A DNA stretch of 64,000 nucleotides, from the NCBI RefSeq assembly GCF_003034915.1, contig NZ_PZJX01000040.1, positions 1 through 64,000 of the forward strand. The letters are read 5' to 3'. Source of the stretch: Mesorhizobium helmanticense (GTDB lineage Bacteria; Pseudomonadota; Alphaproteobacteria; Rhizobiales; Rhizobiaceae). Of the stretch, positions 7,984 through 15,695 are shown one piece after another. Every line of letters starts with the position of its first letter. The first letter of the stretch is position 1. A program made the position numbers and the translations under genes. The notes under the pieces are model-generated. The model worked only from the letters and a program-made list of their open reading frames with translations. It searched no databases and was not told where the DNA came from.

Positions 7984-8535
7984 TTAGAATCTAACAGCGC
8001 GTTCGAGGCGCTGGTATCGGTCGATGGTGCGGCGCCGACCCAAGCGAGGCGGCTCCGTGGCAGCAATTGCCTGTGACAATTCAGTGAGTGTTGATGCGCC
8101 GAGAATCGAGACGCGCTCGAAGGCCGGGCGTGGTTGGTGGCTGTGCGTGTGGAACGACGCAACCTGCATGCCGTGGTCTTCGGCGCGGTAGCTGAGCACT
8201 GCGGCCTGCGCAAACGCATCAACGCGCAATTCGAAGAAGTCGTGCGGCTTATCGAGAAAGCCCGCAAGCGTTTCGACTAGCGTCTCGCCGCCAGAGGTTG
8301 GCCGCAGACCGGCATATTCGGCAACCAGAGCCGCGCTTGAGTGAGGCGGCAAGCCACTGAGGATGCTTAGCAACAGTAACGCCACATGGACGCTATCGAT
8401 CGGCACCGGAACGCCTTGTGTACTCGGCAGCATGCCCGCATGGCGAAGCCAGTGAGCATGTTCTCGTGTCGCGCCATCGGCAATTCGCAGAGTTCTATCG
8501 ATGAGTTCGCAGGCTTGCCGTGCGCTTGCGGGCAT
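7984..8535 (-). CDS. Phage protein of unknown function
   Basis: The 183-residue product begins at ATG 8535 with a good AAAGGAG ribosome site. It is helical at both ends, with a hydrophobic stretch (VHVALLLLSILSGLPPHSSAALVAEYAGL) and a His-rich patch (ASFHTHSHQPRP). It ends 11 bases before the next start, so it heads the gene group that includes the protease. I do not recognise the family. Confidence 0.6.
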   Translation of the reverse strand: MPASARQACELIDRTLRIADGATREHAHWLRHAGMLPSTQGVPVPIDSVHVALLLLSILSGLPPHSSAALVAEYAGLRPTSGGETLVETLAGFLDKPHDFFELRVDAFAQAAVLSYRAEDHGMQVASFHTHSHQPRPAFERVSILGASTLTELSQAIAATEPPRLGRRRTIDRYQRLERAVRF

Positions 8536-8787
8536 GGCGACTCCTTTCAGAATTTTCGGGATGAATAGGTAAAAACGTTACCCCGCCAGCCAGCAGTTAA
8601 GCGGCAGCGGGGTCGATCGACGCACTGCCGGCAGCGGCTATGCGGATGGGAAACTGTCCCGTCGCCAGTGTGCGGCTCCGACGACGGGGATCACGTATGC
8701 CGACCGTGGGGCAACGTGCGCGATTGGTTGCCGGCGCTGGAGGGACAGCAGCCGGCGCGCGCACGACGTTGACGAGACGTCGGGCGC
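8536..8787. other. Intergenic stretch without a supported gene
   Basis: The interval up to the terminator at 8788 has only short frames with atypical composition on either strand. It must contain the promoter for the leftward gene group starting at 8535, but I cannot pick a convincing -35/-10 pair. Confidence 0.4.
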
Positions 8788-8811
8788 AAAAGGGGGGGGC
8801 GAAGCGCCCCC
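8788..8811 (-). terminator. Strong intrinsic terminator after the Rap1a-like gene
   Basis: A perfect 7-bp stem (GGGGGCG / CGCCCCC, 3-base loop) is followed on the minus strand by further C residues and then TTTT. It lies about 80 bases beyond the stop of the exported Rap1a-like protein and isolates that gene from the morphogenesis group. Confidence 0.72.
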
Positions 8812-8888
8812 AATCACTGTTTCATGCATATACGCCACAACGCGCCACGATCTGGCACGTCATGCTGCGTTTAATGTCTAGGAAGCCC

Positions 8889-9254
8889 TTACGGACACGG
8901 CCAAACCTCACGCAGGGCCAAAACTACCCCAACGCCCATGCTAGCCGACCAATTCTCTGGATGCTTTTGAGCCCAATTGATGAATGCCTGTCGAGAAGCG
9001 CCGTAGGACACAGCAGTTGGTGGACAAATCGCGAGATCCTTTAAAGCACTCGACGAAGGGTTAACGTTGAGCGCTACCCCGTTTAGCATCATGACATCAG
9101 ACGTCGCTCCAACATAGCCAAGGCAATACCACCAGTCTTGAACGGCGGTCGAATTACATTGAGCCAATAGCCTTTGCACGTTTAGATCTTCCGCCACGGC
9201 GCTAGGTGAGAACAGTCCTGCTACGATAAACGCTAGTGCAAAGAGCCGTTTCAT
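8889..9254 (-). CDS. Exported Rap1a/Tai-like protein
   Basis: The 121-residue product has a clear signal peptide (MKRLFALAFIVAGLFSPSAVA, cleavage near residue 21). The mature part has the Rap1a/Tai arrangement: a Cys followed by a WWYCLGYV segment, a CPP motif in the middle, then an INWAQKHPENW helix and a terminal ALREVWPC with a final Cys. Known members are periplasmic immunity proteins against type VI amidases. Here it lies in a phage element bounded by a terminator, so it may be a lysogenic-conversion gene. Family fairly sure, function inferred. Confidence 0.68.
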   Translation of the reverse strand: MKRLFALAFIVAGLFSPSAVAEDLNVQRLLAQCNSTAVQDWWYCLGYVGATSDVMMLNGVALNVNPSSSALKDLAICPPTAVSYGASRQAFINWAQKHPENWSASMGVGVVLALREVWPCP

Positions 9255-9266
9255 TTTCCCCTCCGC

Positions 9267-10175
9267 TTAAGCGCTCCATCGTACCACCTTCAGCGCACGA
9301 GCCTGCGATATTTTACTTTCACTGTTGTCGTTCATTGCAACCAACAGCTTGGCAGTATCCAACAATGCTCGTTTTGCTGCACGATCGGCGTACTGCGGGC
9401 CATATCCAAGGCGCACGCCAAGAGACTTCAGCGAGCCACCAGCAGCTACTTCATCCAACACCTCGCCAGCCTCACCCTTGGGTCTCTCAGTTGCATCCCA
9501 AACGCCTATCGTGCCGGAGTTGGTCCCCTGTTTCGGTCGCGAGATGCCGCCGAAGAAGTAAGCACCCTTCGCCGTGACCGTCGGGCACTTCGTGATCGGC
9601 GGTGCCTTCTCCATGGCCGTCGCTAACATGGCGCGAGCCTCCTCGACGCCTGGAAGCGGATCATAGAAAGTGCCGTTGCCGCCTGCACCAGCGGGTGAGC
9701 ATGCCATGCGCTCCAGCCCGAGCGCATCACCGGGAAGCGGTGTTGCAGGCCGCATCTTCACATAGCCTGCCGGGTTTCGCTTGTTCTTCCCGCTGCCTCT
9801 TACGTCGTCCTTCGGCTTGAGCTTCTTGCCTGCCTTGGTCTGTCCCCACTCTTTAAGCGCCCCTCTGTAGAAGGTGAGGTCGCCGAGGAACTGCCATTCA
9901 TCGTCGCGGTACGTCTTGCCTGCTATGCGCCTATAGCCCTTACCAACGTGGCTCACGCCATCGCGCACGTAGACACGGAAAGCATCGCTTGCAGCCCGCA
10001 TCAACTCGCCGACGAGCGGCCGAATTTCGCGGTCAAGCTCGTCGGAATTCTCGATGACGGCAGGCTTCATATCCACAAGAGCGCGAGCCACAACCTGGAC
10101 AGAGTCAGCGTCGTTTTTCTTAAGCCAGTTCAAAAGCGGAAGAGTTCCACGATATCGTGCGTTGTCGTTTTTCAT
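9267..10175 (-). CDS. Phage-element protein of unknown function
   Basis: The 302-residue product starts with basic, helical sequence (MKNDNARYRGTLPLLNWLKK) and has a charged central region (KEWGQTKAGKKLKPKDD) and a C-terminal helix pair (LDEVAAGGSLKSLGVRLGYG, AKRALLDTAKLLVAMND) that could be an HTH-like domain. No catalytic motif is evident. It stops 12 bases before the Rap1a-like gene starts, so the two probably form one transcript. Confidence 0.6.
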   Translation of the reverse strand: MKNDNARYRGTLPLLNWLKKNDADSVQVVARALVDMKPAVIENSDELDREIRPLVGELMRAASDAFRVYVRDGVSHVGKGYRRIAGKTYRDDEWQFLGDLTFYRGALKEWGQTKAGKKLKPKDDVRGSGKNKRNPAGYVKMRPATPLPGDALGLERMACSPAGAGGNGTFYDPLPGVEEARAMLATAMEKAPPITKCPTVTAKGAYFFGGISRPKQGTNSGTIGVWDATERPKGEAGEVLDEVAAGGSLKSLGVRLGYGPQYADRAAKRALLDTAKLLVAMNDNSESKISQARALKVVRWSA

Positions 10176-10336
10176 GGGTGGTCATCCCAACAGGAGGAAC
10201 CGGCCAGGCCGGTAGTCAGTCACCGCAAAGCGCGGCAGGGTGGTTTGATTAAATTAATCAAAAACCGGAATTAAATGTCCGAATGAGATGGCATCGGGTG
10301 GGCCAGAATCGGGCCTGGCTGGAGAATTGGACGCCC

Positions 10337-10474
10337 CTAGGCCGCCTCTTGCTCGAGACGCCGATTGTCGTTGTCCGGCTTCCTGTCCGGTCTGATTTGA
10401 TAGAACTCACGCCAAGTAATCCGGCGAACCTGGACTGTGCCGCCGTCGATGGCGGTTGTGCGCGATGTGTTCAT
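10337..10474 (-). CDS. Small phage protein (45 residues) with ITWREFYQIRPD motif
   Basis: The 46-codon frame starts at ATG 10474 and encodes a basic peptide with VRRITWREFYQIRPD followed by RKPDNDN. Short proteins with the W-R-E-F-Y-x-[IL]-R-P-D pattern recur in rhizobial phage regions as I remember them. Function is unknown. It lies upstream of the 302-residue gene on the same strand. Confidence 0.5.
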   Translation of the reverse strand: MNTSRTTAIDGGTVQVRRITWREFYQIRPDRKPDNDNRRLEQEAA

Positions 10475-10723
10475 GGTGTCTCGGGGATGGCGCTCGAGGC
10501 GCGGTTCCGGCGTGGCCGGTCTTCAGCATCGCCAACGCGGCGAAGGTCGTTGTCAGTGGCAGTATCTAGCGAGAAATCGGTCTGTAAACGGTGATGTATT
10601 GTTGAGAGGGGATTTATTCCAGTGCGTCTCCGTGTTGCACCAGAAATCTGTTCCTGATCCGTTCTTGTGTTTGGCATTAGTTCATGCTAGATGTGGTGTC
10701 GTAAAGGCAACAGAGGACAAGAT

Positions 10724-10996
10724 ATGGCGGACGTTCAAGTGAGTTGCATCAACAAGCAAGATCGCAACAGCAGCCATGAGGGCATCACTCATCTTGGAAA
10801 TCCAGCGGGAGGCTGGAAGTGGACAAGGGCTCAGGTGATTGCCTCCATCGAAAACAAATCGAACACCTTCTTTACATTGGTTCAAGGCAACCGCGGCAAT
10901 ATCGGTGTGGTAGACGGGCCAAACGGAAAATACGTGCGGACGTATGCCGATGGGAAATGGAACGACAATCTGCTCTCGCTTCCAGAGTGTCAGTAG
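10724..10996 (+). CDS. DUF3892 family protein
   Basis: I start this 90-residue protein at ATG 10724 (MADVQVSCINKQDRN) because AGAGGA lies at good spacing before it. The pattern I-T-H-L-G, GGWKWTRAQVIASIE, then GPNGKYVRTYADG and the closing NLLSLPEC fits DUF3892. No role is known for the family. It is transcribed against the surrounding phage genes, so it has its own promoter in the 10476-10723 interval and may be an accessory gene. Confidence 0.75.
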   Translation: MADVQVSCINKQDRNSSHEGITHLGNPAGGWKWTRAQVIASIENKSNTFFTLVQGNRGNIGVVDGPNGKYVRTYADGKWNDNLLSLPECQ

Positions 10997-11022
10997 CCAA
11001 ACCTCACCTGTTCAGGCCCCGT

Positions 11023-11166
11023 TCAGATTGGCGCATGTATTTTGCTGATGCTCGAAAGGGCTGCGGGGCCGGGCCGGGTGGATAGTTGGTTGGGGTAGCT
11101 GTCCGACCGGCCCGCTTTCGCAACTTCGCGTATCTGCGGAACTTCCGTAGATACCGTGCGCTTCAT
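11023..11166 (-). CDS. Possible 47-residue coupled small protein
   Basis: The ATG at 11166 overlaps the stop of the 64-residue gene (ATGA). The peptide begins MKRTVSTEVPQIREVAKAGR. The coupling supports it, but its first third contains a near-perfect 25-base palindrome (11130-11154), so the sequence may instead be conserved as a DNA or RNA site. Confidence 0.35.
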   Translation of the reverse strand: MKRTVSTEVPQIREVAKAGRSDSYPNQLSTRPGPAALSSISKIHAPI

Positions 11167-11357
11167 GCGCCGAGCCTCTTGTTTTTCACGCGGTCGTAAA
11201 TTTCCACGCGCGTGCCGTTGATGTCCGTCACGAGGCATATGAGCTTCGGTCGTATGTGCGGGTCGCTCATGTCGATTCCGACTACTTTCACAAGCTTGCC
11301 GGTATCGGGTGCGATCGCGTCGAATTGGGTGGTTAAAGGGATCACTTCTTGTTCCAT
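11163..11357 (-). CDS. Small phage protein, unknown
   Basis: The 64-residue product (MEQEVIPLTTQFDAIAPDTG at the start) is predicted mostly beta-strand, with KVVGIDMSD and CLVTDINGTRVEIYD segments. It lies just left of the iteron-like array and is the first gene after the replication ATPase. No family recognised. Confidence 0.55.
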   Translation of the reverse strand: MEQEVIPLTTQFDAIAPDTGKLVKVVGIDMSDPHIRPKLICLVTDINGTRVEIYDRVKNKRLGA

Positions 11358-11387
11358 TTCGTGGGTGTTCTCCTCTGGTTGAATCTC

Positions 11388-11624
11388 GTCGTTGTTACGT
11401 TGTGATTATGCTTTTGCCCGCCGCCCTACGGCCCTGATAAGGGGTAAATAACCGGATTCAGAAGCATGTTCACAACGTAACAACGACAAAAAATATATAT
11501 AATATCATATTGATATTACTTAGTTATTTCCGTTGTGATGTCGTCACAACGGATAACAACGGTAACAACGAAACTGCCAATCTCGTTGTTACGTTTTTGT
11601 GCCGTTGTTAAGTCGTCACAACGG
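11388..11624. repeat. Iteron-like CGTTGT/ACAACG repeat array in AT-rich DNA
   Basis: The interval holds a perfect 18-bp inverted repeat (GTCGTTGTTACGTTGTGA at 11388-11405 and its complement at 11470-11487), a palindrome CGTTGTGA-N5-TCACAACG (11531-11551), another inverted pair (GTAACAACGA 11562-11571, TCGTTGTTAC 11583-11592), and a 22-bp direct repeat with two mismatches (11531-11552, 11603-11624). An AT-rich stretch (11486-11527) lies in the middle. It adjoins the 3' end of the replication ATPase gene, so it may be the replication origin or a set of operators. Confidence 0.75.
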
Positions 11625-13086
11625 GATTCAGGCGGAATTTCGAACCGCGCCCAGGCTTTGCTCGGCTGGCTATGTCGGTGATTTCTCCCGACTCCAGTAG
11701 CCAGTGCAAAGCCCCTTCCAATTCCCGCATATCAGCCCCGGAGACGCCTTTCCGCTGCATCAGGTGTGCGAATGCCAACGTCTCGCCCGGAGCGGCTCGC
11801 AACGCCTCAATGATCGCCTTCCGCAATGCTTCTGCCGGCGATGCCGACATGTGGCGGGAGACGCCTTCCGTTATGAGCAGAATTGACTGGTGCACGATCG
11901 CCCACGCCCACCCGACGTCATCGACATTGAGCGATGGTGCTGCAGGCTCTCGCGAAATGGCGCGGATGGTGGCGAGCCGAATAGTGTTTTCAGCCGCGCG
12001 GCCATTGATATTCCGCTGCACCTCCGACCATGCGGCATGATGCTGCCACATGAACACTTCCGCCCACCGCTTATAGGCATCGCCTTCCTCGCCACCGTCG
12101 AACGGGATGGTGACTTTCCCTGTTCCCGCAAAGCCAGCTTTTGGGAATACCGTGACTGCGCAGCGCAATGCCTCAATCAAAGCAGTCGGTGGCTTTGCAT
12201 CACGGTGTAACCGCGGAGGCGATGGGGGGCCGGCAGGCGCCGTCGCAGTTATGAAGAGAAAGCGATTGAGAAAACCGTCCGATATCGATGCCTCGGACAG
12301 CCCCTGGTATAGTGTGTCGCCTGTCGTCATTCCAAGCACGGTCAGTGCCGGACCTTGGATCGGGCCGTCATCTTTTTTCGTATCAGACGATGCGTATATC
12401 CGACCGTCAAATGATGAGTTTGCCTGATCGTAAACAGCAAGCAGGAATTTCCGGATGCTGGCCGCTACGGAATTTCTGTGCTTGGCGTTGACGTCCTGCA
12501 GCGTGATGCCAAACTCGTCCATGACGATGACGGTTGACGTATTTTTCCGAAGCATTCGTTCAATCGCGGCGTAAGAGGTTGGATCTCCGTTGGTCACTGC
12601 GCCAATGCCTCCCACCGCATCGGCAAGACCACGGATAGCCTTAGGCGGGTGACCCTTGCCTCCTGCCGTTGCAAGCAGAGTGGTGAGGTAGACGTTGATG
12701 CCGGCCGATGTCGGGCCGAGGCATTTCTTGCCGAACAAACCCGCGATCAATGCAATGGAAGAAACAAGAGAAAGCTCCGGCGATGCAATGATTGCAGTCG
12801 ACGTGATCCACTTCGACATATCGCAAAGTAATCCACCAGCCGCATCGGGGCGGAACGGCTCCGGGTGCATTGTTGGCGCTGGAACCGATGGCAGATTGTC
12901 ATTGGCCGCCTTTATTGCGATCGACTTGCCGTCCTTGAATCGAACCGACAGGACATTGCCCAACGTCGTCACATACTCGAGGACGGAATACTCTCCATTC
13001 TCCTCTACGAACCGCCCGCCGAACCGCTGGTGCCAAGCAAGGGCCGCCTCTCTGTTAATTTCTGTCTTAGGTTGAGCGGTGGTCAT
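11608..13086 (-). CDS. DUF3987-like phage replication ATPase / helicase-primase-type protein
   Basis: I start at ATG 13086 (MTTAQPKTEINREAALAWHQ), which overlaps the upstream stop by 20 bases and removes an Arg/Ser-rich shadow extension; this gives 492 residues. Residues about 75-200 match DUF3987: PELSLVSSIALIAGLFG, a loop ATAGGKGHPPKAI (Walker A-like but without the usual GKS/T), and VIVMDEFG (Walker B, Asp190-Glu191). The C-terminus looks like a winged-helix (ADMRELEGALHWLLESGEI). Family members replace the initiator/helicase in phages and plasmids. The iteron-like array at its 3' end supports a replication role. Confidence 0.75.
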   Translation of the reverse strand: MTTAQPKTEINREAALAWHQRFGGRFVEENGEYSVLEYVTTLGNVLSVRFKDGKSIAIKAANDNLPSVPAPTMHPEPFRPDAAGGLLCDMSKWITSTAIIASPELSLVSSIALIAGLFGKKCLGPTSAGINVYLTTLLATAGGKGHPPKAIRGLADAVGGIGAVTNGDPTSYAAIERMLRKNTSTVIVMDEFGITLQDVNAKHRNSVAASIRKFLLAVYDQANSSFDGRIYASSDTKKDDGPIQGPALTVLGMTTGDTLYQGLSEASISDGFLNRFLFITATAPAGPPSPPRLHRDAKPPTALIEALRCAVTVFPKAGFAGTGKVTIPFDGGEEGDAYKRWAEVFMWQHHAAWSEVQRNINGRAAENTIRLATIRAISREPAAPSLNVDDVGWAWAIVHQSILLITEGVSRHMSASPAEALRKAIIEALRAAPGETLAFAHLMQRKGVSGADMRELEGALHWLLESGEITDIASRAKPGRGSKFRLNPVVTT

Positions 13087-13324
13087 GCGGCTTCTGCTCC
13101 TTGAGCGCGGCCAGGGCAACGCGGGCGATTTCTTCAACGAGATTTGGCGAGAATGTTGCGCAGCGGCGGCCCATCGCATTCGGCGCGTAAACCGCATAGC
13201 CGCCTGCGCTGCGTTCGGTTAGGCGAAGGCCGAATAGGCGAAGTTCGTCAGTGAGGGCAACGTCGAAGCGCGCGACGACGTTGCCGTTGCCTGGCGGCTC
13301 CGGTTGAATTGACAAAATGTGCAA
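13067..13324 (-). CDS. Small phage early protein, SpoVG-like pattern
   Basis: The 85-residue product has alternating strands (LSIQPEPPGNGNVVARFDVA, ELRLFGLRLTE, GGYAVYAPN) then a C-terminal helix (LVEEIARVALAAL). This arrangement recalls SpoVG-type small nucleic-acid-binding proteins, judged by eye. It overlaps the start of the replication ATPase gene, so the two are translated together. Confidence 0.55.
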   Translation of the reverse strand: MHILSIQPEPPGNGNVVARFDVALTDELRLFGLRLTERSAGGYAVYAPNAMGRRCATFSPNLVEEIARVALAALKEQKPHDHRST

Positions 13325-13470
13325 GTTGATGGTTCCCGGTTTGGAAGTTGCCGCGGTTGGATCCGCGGTGGGTTTTTATAGAGAGACGCGCCCGCGGCAC
13401 TTGCCGGCAGGGTTACAATCGACGCTTGGCCGCGGGCGATATCAAGTCGCTACTGGCGACTTGACGCAGT

Positions 13471-13734
13471 TCACTCTCGAGCGATGCGAAGTGCGCCCTC
13501 GGTCAGCTCAATAAATTCGCCTAGAAAGGCTAAGCCTACCCTGCCCTGTGCTGCCACGTCAGGATCCGGGTCGGAGACTGGAAATTCCTCTTGAAATAGC
13601 TGAAGGCCTGTTGCGAACTTCTCGTGATTGAAGTCCGGAACGTCTTTAATCAAGCGGATTAGAAGGTGTTGAAGAAAGGCCTTTTCGGTGGCCTTCCAAA
13701 TCATAAACATTTCCGCGACCGTCTCGGCGTTCAT
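13471..13734 (-). CDS. Small phage protein coupled to AlpA-like gene
   Basis: The 87-residue product starts at ATG 13734, overlapping the AlpA-like stop as ATGA. It is helical and rich in Phe and Glu (AETVAEMFMIWKATEKAFLQ) with no recognised domain. Coupling to the regulator suggests an early or regulatory role. Between this gene and 13324 there are two short hairpins but no further frame. Confidence 0.6.
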   Translation of the reverse strand: MNAETVAEMFMIWKATEKAFLQHLLIRLIKDVPDFNHEKFATGLQLFQEEFPVSDPDPDVAAQGRVGLAFLGEFIELTEGALRIARE

Positions 13735-13940
13735 GCTGCCGCCCTCCCGTTGATGCACCCATCAATCCAAGCCTCTACCTCTTGCCGCACATAGGCGATG
13801 CGACGCTCGCCAAGTTGGACAGGTTTGGGGAACTTCCCTTCTGCCGCCATTAGCGACAGAAGCGGACGTGATAGGCTGGTTGCGATGGCTGCGTCTTTCG
13901 GCGCCATGAGGCGAGGCTGATTGTCGTTCGAATGGTCCAT
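13731..13940 (-). CDS. AlpA-family transcriptional regulator / excisionase-like protein
   Basis: The 69-residue product fits AlpA: MAPKDAAIATSLSRPLLSLMAA (helix-turn-helix), GKFPKPVQLGERRIAYV (wing) and EVEAWIDGCI. These small MerR-like proteins activate integrase or excision in P4-type and related elements. It is the first gene downstream of the integrase on the same strand, which fits a role in excision control. Confidence 0.82.
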   Translation of the reverse strand: MDHSNDNQPRLMAPKDAAIATSLSRPLLSLMAAEGKFPKPVQLGERRIAYVRQEVEAWIDGCINGRAAA

Positions 13941-14129
13941 GGTTCTCCCCTATTCCTGCGCCATAGAGCGAGGAAAATTGCGCACGCCGAAGCGCGCTCC
14001 AAAAGCAAAAAATTGATGAGGGGTTCGGGTCGCCGTTAATTTAGGCGAGGCAAGCGAGTCGCGGTGACAAGCACCGACTTGCTTCACTAATAGACGTTTT
14101 CGCCAGTTTTGTCAATATAGAAAATGAGG

Positions 14130-15275
14130 TTACTGGCCGCTAGCGCAGTATTTCGACCAGTCTTCCATCAGGGTGCGTCTTTTTTGCAACGCATCTGAGC
14201 GGCGGTAAGCAGCCTCAGTCTTGTCCTTCAGCGTGTGCGCAAGCGCTGCTTCGGCCACGTCGCGCGAATGAGTCGTCTCGTCACCGCACCAATCTCTGAA
14301 GCTCGACCGCAAACCGTGCAGCGTGGAGTCGTCGCCGGTTGCCTTTCGAAGCGCCTTCACCATCGCGGTATCGCTAATCGGGAACACCGCGTCTGTGGTA
14401 GCCAGCTCCCCCATTGCCTTGACGATCTCGATTGCGCGGCCGGTAAGCGGGACGCGGTGTTCTTTTCCCGCCTTCATGCGGTCGGGCGGAATGGTCCAAA
14501 GGCCATCTTCCAGATCGAATTCGTTGAAGGTGGCGCCACGCACCTCGCCACTGCGGGCGGCCGTCAAGCAGGTGAACTCGACGGCCCGAGCTGATATGCC
14601 AGCAGCGGCGCGGAGAGCCTTTATTGCGGCTGGTATCTCTTTGTACCCAAGCGCGGCATGGTGGCCGCGTGTGAGCCTCTGGCGAGGCGGCAGCAGATCC
14701 TTCAACCCACCGCGCCAATCGGCAGGGTTGTCACCGACATATAGCCCTCTCGCTTTGGCGTGATCCATGACAGCAGCGATCCGCATTCTGAGCCGATCGG
14801 CCGTTTCCGGTATGGTCGACCAGATGGGCTTCAGGGTCTCAACCACGTCGTCTCGCGTGATATCGGCAATTGGCTTTTTGTGCAGGTGTTTGGCGTACTC
14901 ACGGAGCGTCATCGTCCATTGAGCCTTATGCTTCTCATTCCTGAAGCCAGACTCTTTTACGGTGATCACGTCATCCATCACGTCGGCGAAAGTCTTCTTT
15001 GCGGAAAGCTCATCGCCGCGGGCAAGCCGTTGGCGGACTGCTTCAGCCTTCTCTCGCGCCAGGGCAAGCGACACAGGCGCCGTGCCTTGACCATACCCAC
15101 CCAGGCCAAGCTCTGTCCTCTTGCCCGATCGCTTGTAGATGAAAAACCACTGCCGCGACCCCTCTTTCCGAACTCGCAGAAAGAGGCCGTCGCCATCCGA
15201 ATGGATACCGGCTGGCAAGGTTCGAATCCTTGTTTCGGAAAGCTTATGCTTGGCCATACCGATTCCCGTTGCCAT
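14130..15275 (-). CDS. Tyrosine site-specific integrase
   Basis: The 381-residue product has the N-terminal arm domain typical of P4-type integrases (HSDGDGLFLRVRKEGSRQW), a core-binding domain (about 95-190), and a catalytic domain with Arg241 (TAARSGEVRG), Lys near 268-271, His320-x-x-Arg323 (HGLRSSF), His347 and the nucleophile Tyr357 (AAYRRSD). All catalytic residues are present, so it may be active. A second start (MAKHKLSE, six codons on) is possible. It marks the right end of the element; the attachment site should lie near or just right of 15275. Confidence 0.95.
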   Translation of the reverse strand: MATGIGMAKHKLSETRIRTLPAGIHSDGDGLFLRVRKEGSRQWFFIYKRSGKRTELGLGGYGQGTAPVSLALAREKAEAVRQRLARGDELSAKKTFADVMDDVITVKESGFRNEKHKAQWTMTLREYAKHLHKKPIADITRDDVVETLKPIWSTIPETADRLRMRIAAVMDHAKARGLYVGDNPADWRGGLKDLLPPRQRLTRGHHAALGYKEIPAAIKALRAAAGISARAVEFTCLTAARSGEVRGATFNEFDLEDGLWTIPPDRMKAGKEHRVPLTGRAIEIVKAMGELATTDAVFPISDTAMVKALRKATGDDSTLHGLRSSFRDWCGDETTHSRDVAEAALAHTLKDKTEAAYRRSDALQKRRTLMEDWSKYCASGQ

Positions 15276-15695
15276 AACCGAGATATGGAAAATAGGGAAA
15301 ATACGGCAAATAACAATGTCAAAGCGCTAGTAATTTCAATATCTTACAGAAAAAGGCGGACGCTCTCTCCGCCAATTGCTTCGGCAAGTTGCTGAATCGA
15401 TCATAAATTTTATGGCGAGCAGTAGTTGACCACTTTTTGCCCCACATAATTGTGGGGATTTAAATAGCTGTCACAGGCTTTCCCGGACGCTATCTGCAAT
15501 CGAACGGCTTTGCGCCTGATGTCGGCCGTAGAGGTAAAATCTATCGCTTCTGAAAGCAGACACCGCCACCGATCAAGCTGGTAATCATGGTTGCGCCGGT
15601 CATTTCAATATTTGTAATTGAGTAGCAGTTTGCCAGAAACGGAGCGCTGGCCGCGAAACATGACCGTCGAGTTCCAGCCAAAATGCGACGTCAAC
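15276..15695. other. Junction region between the integrated element and host genes
   Basis: No gene is supported in these 420 bases. They hold a minus-strand terminator (15349-15373) and an 18-bp palindrome CCCCACA-TAAT-TGTGGGG (15440-15457). The right attachment site is expected here or inside the start of the integrase gene, but with only one junction in view I cannot define it. I see no complete tRNA gene. Confidence 0.5.
15349..15373 (-). terminator. Intrinsic terminator left of the phosphatase-like gene
   Basis: A perfect 6-bp stem (GGCGGA / TCCGCC, 7-base loop) is followed on the minus strand by TTTTTC. It would stop leftward transcription from the amide cluster before it enters the integrase gene. 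Confidence 0.68.

Noticed and set aside
10283..10742. Plus-strand frames of about 100 codons between phage genes
   Set aside because: They overlap the better-supported 45-residue minus-strand gene and are rich in Arg/Ser without a ribosome site.
15276..15695. Possible tRNA gene at the element junction
   Set aside because: No cloverleaf could be traced; only the isolated T-arm-like piece inside the integrase gene was found.
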